Shown piece by piece: positions 61,776 to 64,000 of a stretch of DNA of 64,000 nt. The stretch comes from Sitta carolinensis. Its lineage: Eukaryota; Chordata; Aves; Passeriformes; Sittidae. Position 1 is the first letter of the stretch; the number at the start of each line of letters is the position of its first letter. Made by a program: the position numbers and the translations under genes. The notes under the pieces were generated by a model. That model was not told where the DNA came from, did not search any database, and saw nothing but the letters and a program-made list of their open reading frames with translations. Location: positions 37,915,870 through 37,979,869 of the forward strand of contig JAVUNC010000006.1 of assembly GCA_032173965.1 (NCBI GenBank). The letters are read 5' to 3'.

Positions 61776-64000
61776 AGAATATGTATCTGAGTTCTTCCAC
61801 AGAATGCAACTTGATAAGATGTAGAAATATGCTTTCTTTACTTTTCTTGGTTTGGTTTATATATCACAAATTAAGTTAAATTTTGTTTGACAGCAGACTA
61901 TTGACTAGATGTTTCTAATGTGCCACTAGGTCCTTCATTTTAGATTTAAATGCTTTATATTTGATCTAGTTATAACTGTATAAGCACAGGAATCAGTTGC
62001 ATCTATTAATGCCACCACAGATTTTGTTTCTCTCATTATTGTGCAGCTTTTTATTTAAATAGGGAAATCCATAAGGGAAACTCCTAATTCTTTTCCTACT
62101 CTGACAGTGATTTGCTCTGAATCCTTGTTTAAATCACTTCTCTTTGTATTTTAATTTTCCTCACGTGAAAAACTGAATGAAATTTCTTCTTCCTCATGAA
62201 GGCTTTGTTAATTAAAGCTTTGCAATGCTTTCTGGAAGACTTGATGAAATACTCTTAACATACAAAACTTTAACATAAATTACATGTAAAGATTTTTAGC
62301 CTGCAATGTTTTATAATGTTAAAGAGGAGCAACAAGAAGTCTTTACACCTTTTGAGGATGTTCCCACTAACATTGCATTACTTTGCACACTTTATTTCTT
62401 GTGTAATATTCTTTTAATTTCCAGAAATTATATCTGGATGTCTCTGATCAAAATCTTTGTAAACAATAAAGAATAGATTGTCAAAACCTAGTCCTATGGA
62501 CTCCCAGAGTACTTGGAGCACTGACTGAGGATTCACAGAAAGCTGGCTTGCCAAAAGACATAAGTTTCCTTCATGTTTACAGCTGCTAGTATAGCATCAA
62601 ACAACTGCATCATAAAATACTTTCCTAATATTTTCCCATGTAAACAATTTCCCTAGTTAGCACAGGGATGTCATGTGCTCATGAATGAGAGAAAAGACAG
62701 TCAGTGTCATTGCAAACAGGAAGGGAAGCATCCATGAAGTTCCTTTAATTAAAATGTGGTCCTCCCCATGCAAAAACATCTGGAATCTAAATTAAATATT
62801 CAAGTAGTTTGACATTGGCAATGCTTTGTTAGCAAAGGTCATTTGTTCTTCATTAGTGTATTTTTTGCTTTAAGAAATCTTGTTAAAACTCTCATGAAAC
62901 TTTGTAATACAGAAAAAAAAAGCCAATTGAGCATTGAACTTTTAATTTGATAAAGTTACATGTATTGCCTACCTTTGTGTAGGTAATTTGACTTCTTGAT
63001 GTGATGAAATCATCAAAATGGTGGTATAATTTGGGTTATGATATACGTGGAATATAAAGATACAAAATACATTTTTTTGTTTTTCTGAAATTTCCCTCTC
63101 TACATATGATGTACTATTCACAGAATGTCACAGCTATCATGGAGTTTGCCTGGCATATAAAAGTCAGCAGAGCACCTCAGGCCTCTTAAGCAGAACCACC
63201 TCCTTAAAAGAGAAGTGTATGATTTATCAGTGGACAGCTGGAGATTGAAGCTGATAGTGCATATTTTTATAGATCTTAACAGAGAAAGCAAAGGCATGCT
63301 GGGTGCATCCTATTCTTGCTATTTAGGTATTCAATACACTAGGGTAATTTAAAAATAAGTAATTTTAGGTCACCATTGTATCTTTCATTTGAATTGTAGC
63401 TACCTTCTGACATGCATTGCAGCCAGTTAAAACTATGTTGCATTTAATCTTTTTATGGTTGTTCTTTGGGGATTAGCTAACTGGTACTTAAATCAACTCT
63501 CATTTAAAAATATATATATATCTGCAATACAGATAGCCATTTGTTTTTACCTGCCTCAGAAAAGAAAGAAGTACTGTACTTGAAACTCAATGAAGTTTGG
63601 GTTCTGGTTTATTTTTATGTGTTTTCAATATATCAACAATAAAGGCAAACTTCAGGAGTACTATATATACAAACCAGCTTTGATTTATTTGCATTTAGCA
63701 TTGCAGCTTTGAGACTAAAAATGAAATGTGTCTGATTTTGATTTAGATCTGTTCCTTGAGACAGTGTGAAACTGTCTATTACCAAGAACACATCAGTATA
63801 GGAGGATTAACTGTTCACATGCAGTTTAAACATCAAAGTGTTTGTATGAAGTCATGGAAAATAAGTAATTTGTTTTGTTATTATCTGTGAAAATATAAAA
63901 CACCCCTTTTAAAAGTAAATAGTCTTTAAAAACCAGAAAGATTAGTAGCACTCAGTCTATCAAAGAGAACTGCTGTTAACTAAAATGCCATTAATTCTGC

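Larger units (their letters stand above)
57052..64000 (+). other. CEP128: CEP128 downstream intron (partial, at least 6.9 kb)
   Basis: No exon matching the remaining C-terminal part was found. It contains a possible 45-nt cassette exon (57453-57497, see findings) and two antisense CR1 pieces (60672-61050 and 61361-61775). Around 60340-60640 the sequence is C/T-rich without a recognised identity. The rest is AT-rich. Confidence 0.72.

Noticed and set aside
1..64000. CRISPR arrays, operons, integrons or phage genes
   Set aside because: The sequence is plainly vertebrate nuclear DNA with spliced exons; no regularly spaced repeats or prokaryotic gene arrangement are present.
57052..64000. The next CEP128 exon (human STQVALDHLES segment)
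   Set aside because: I scanned the downstream intron by eye and found no matching coding block with splice sites, so it is presumed to lie beyond the window.

Overview
The window is vertebrate nuclear DNA, almost certainly from a bird. It is AT-rich and intron-dominated. It carries seven recognisable CR1 LINE fragments, several with the avian-type ATTCTATGATT or ATTCTGTA 3' terminus, and one degenerate LTR with the GGGATATTCCATA block known from bird ERVL-type elements. There are no bacterial-style operons, no CRISPR and no RNA genes that I could recognise. The bird order cannot be settled from this sequence alone.

One gene accounts for everything coding. The + strand holds 13 consecutive internal exons of CEP128, the coiled-coil protein of mother-centriole subdistal appendages. 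They run from 957 to 57051. All 13 have AG/GT boundaries, and all phases agree across every junction. Together they give 2,241 nt (747 codons) once one surplus base in exon 11 is discounted. As I recall the human protein (about 1,094 aa), roughly the first 210 residues and the last 130 lie outside the window. No first exon, last exon, promoter or polyadenylation site of the gene is present.

Layout: 1-956 is upstream intron. Exons 1-6 (957-16312) lie in introns of about 1.2-6.8 kb with few recognisable repeats. Exon 7 (19241-19891) is the largest, at 651 nt. Exons 8-11 (23632-30287) are separated by sense-strand CR1 fragments. A very long intron (30288-54286, about 24 kb) follows and holds the ERVL-type LTR, a minus-strand CR1 with its reverse-transcriptase core deleted, a TATATG microsatellite and an exact 49-bp tandem duplication. 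Exon 12 (54287-54336) and a 24-nt microexon 13 (57028-57051) follow. The rest, to 64000, is intron with two more minus-strand CR1 pieces.

The most notable points are: (i) exon 11 contains an A8 run where the reading frame and the recalled human protein require A7, so the sequence as given truncates CEP128; (ii) exon 5 has a tandem NAGNAG acceptor; (iii) exon 13 is a microexon, with a possible unannotated 45-nt in-phase cassette exon about 400 bp after it; (iv) the donor of exon 9 is weak; (v) one CR1 copy has lost its RT core. I did not find a clearly new biological system here.
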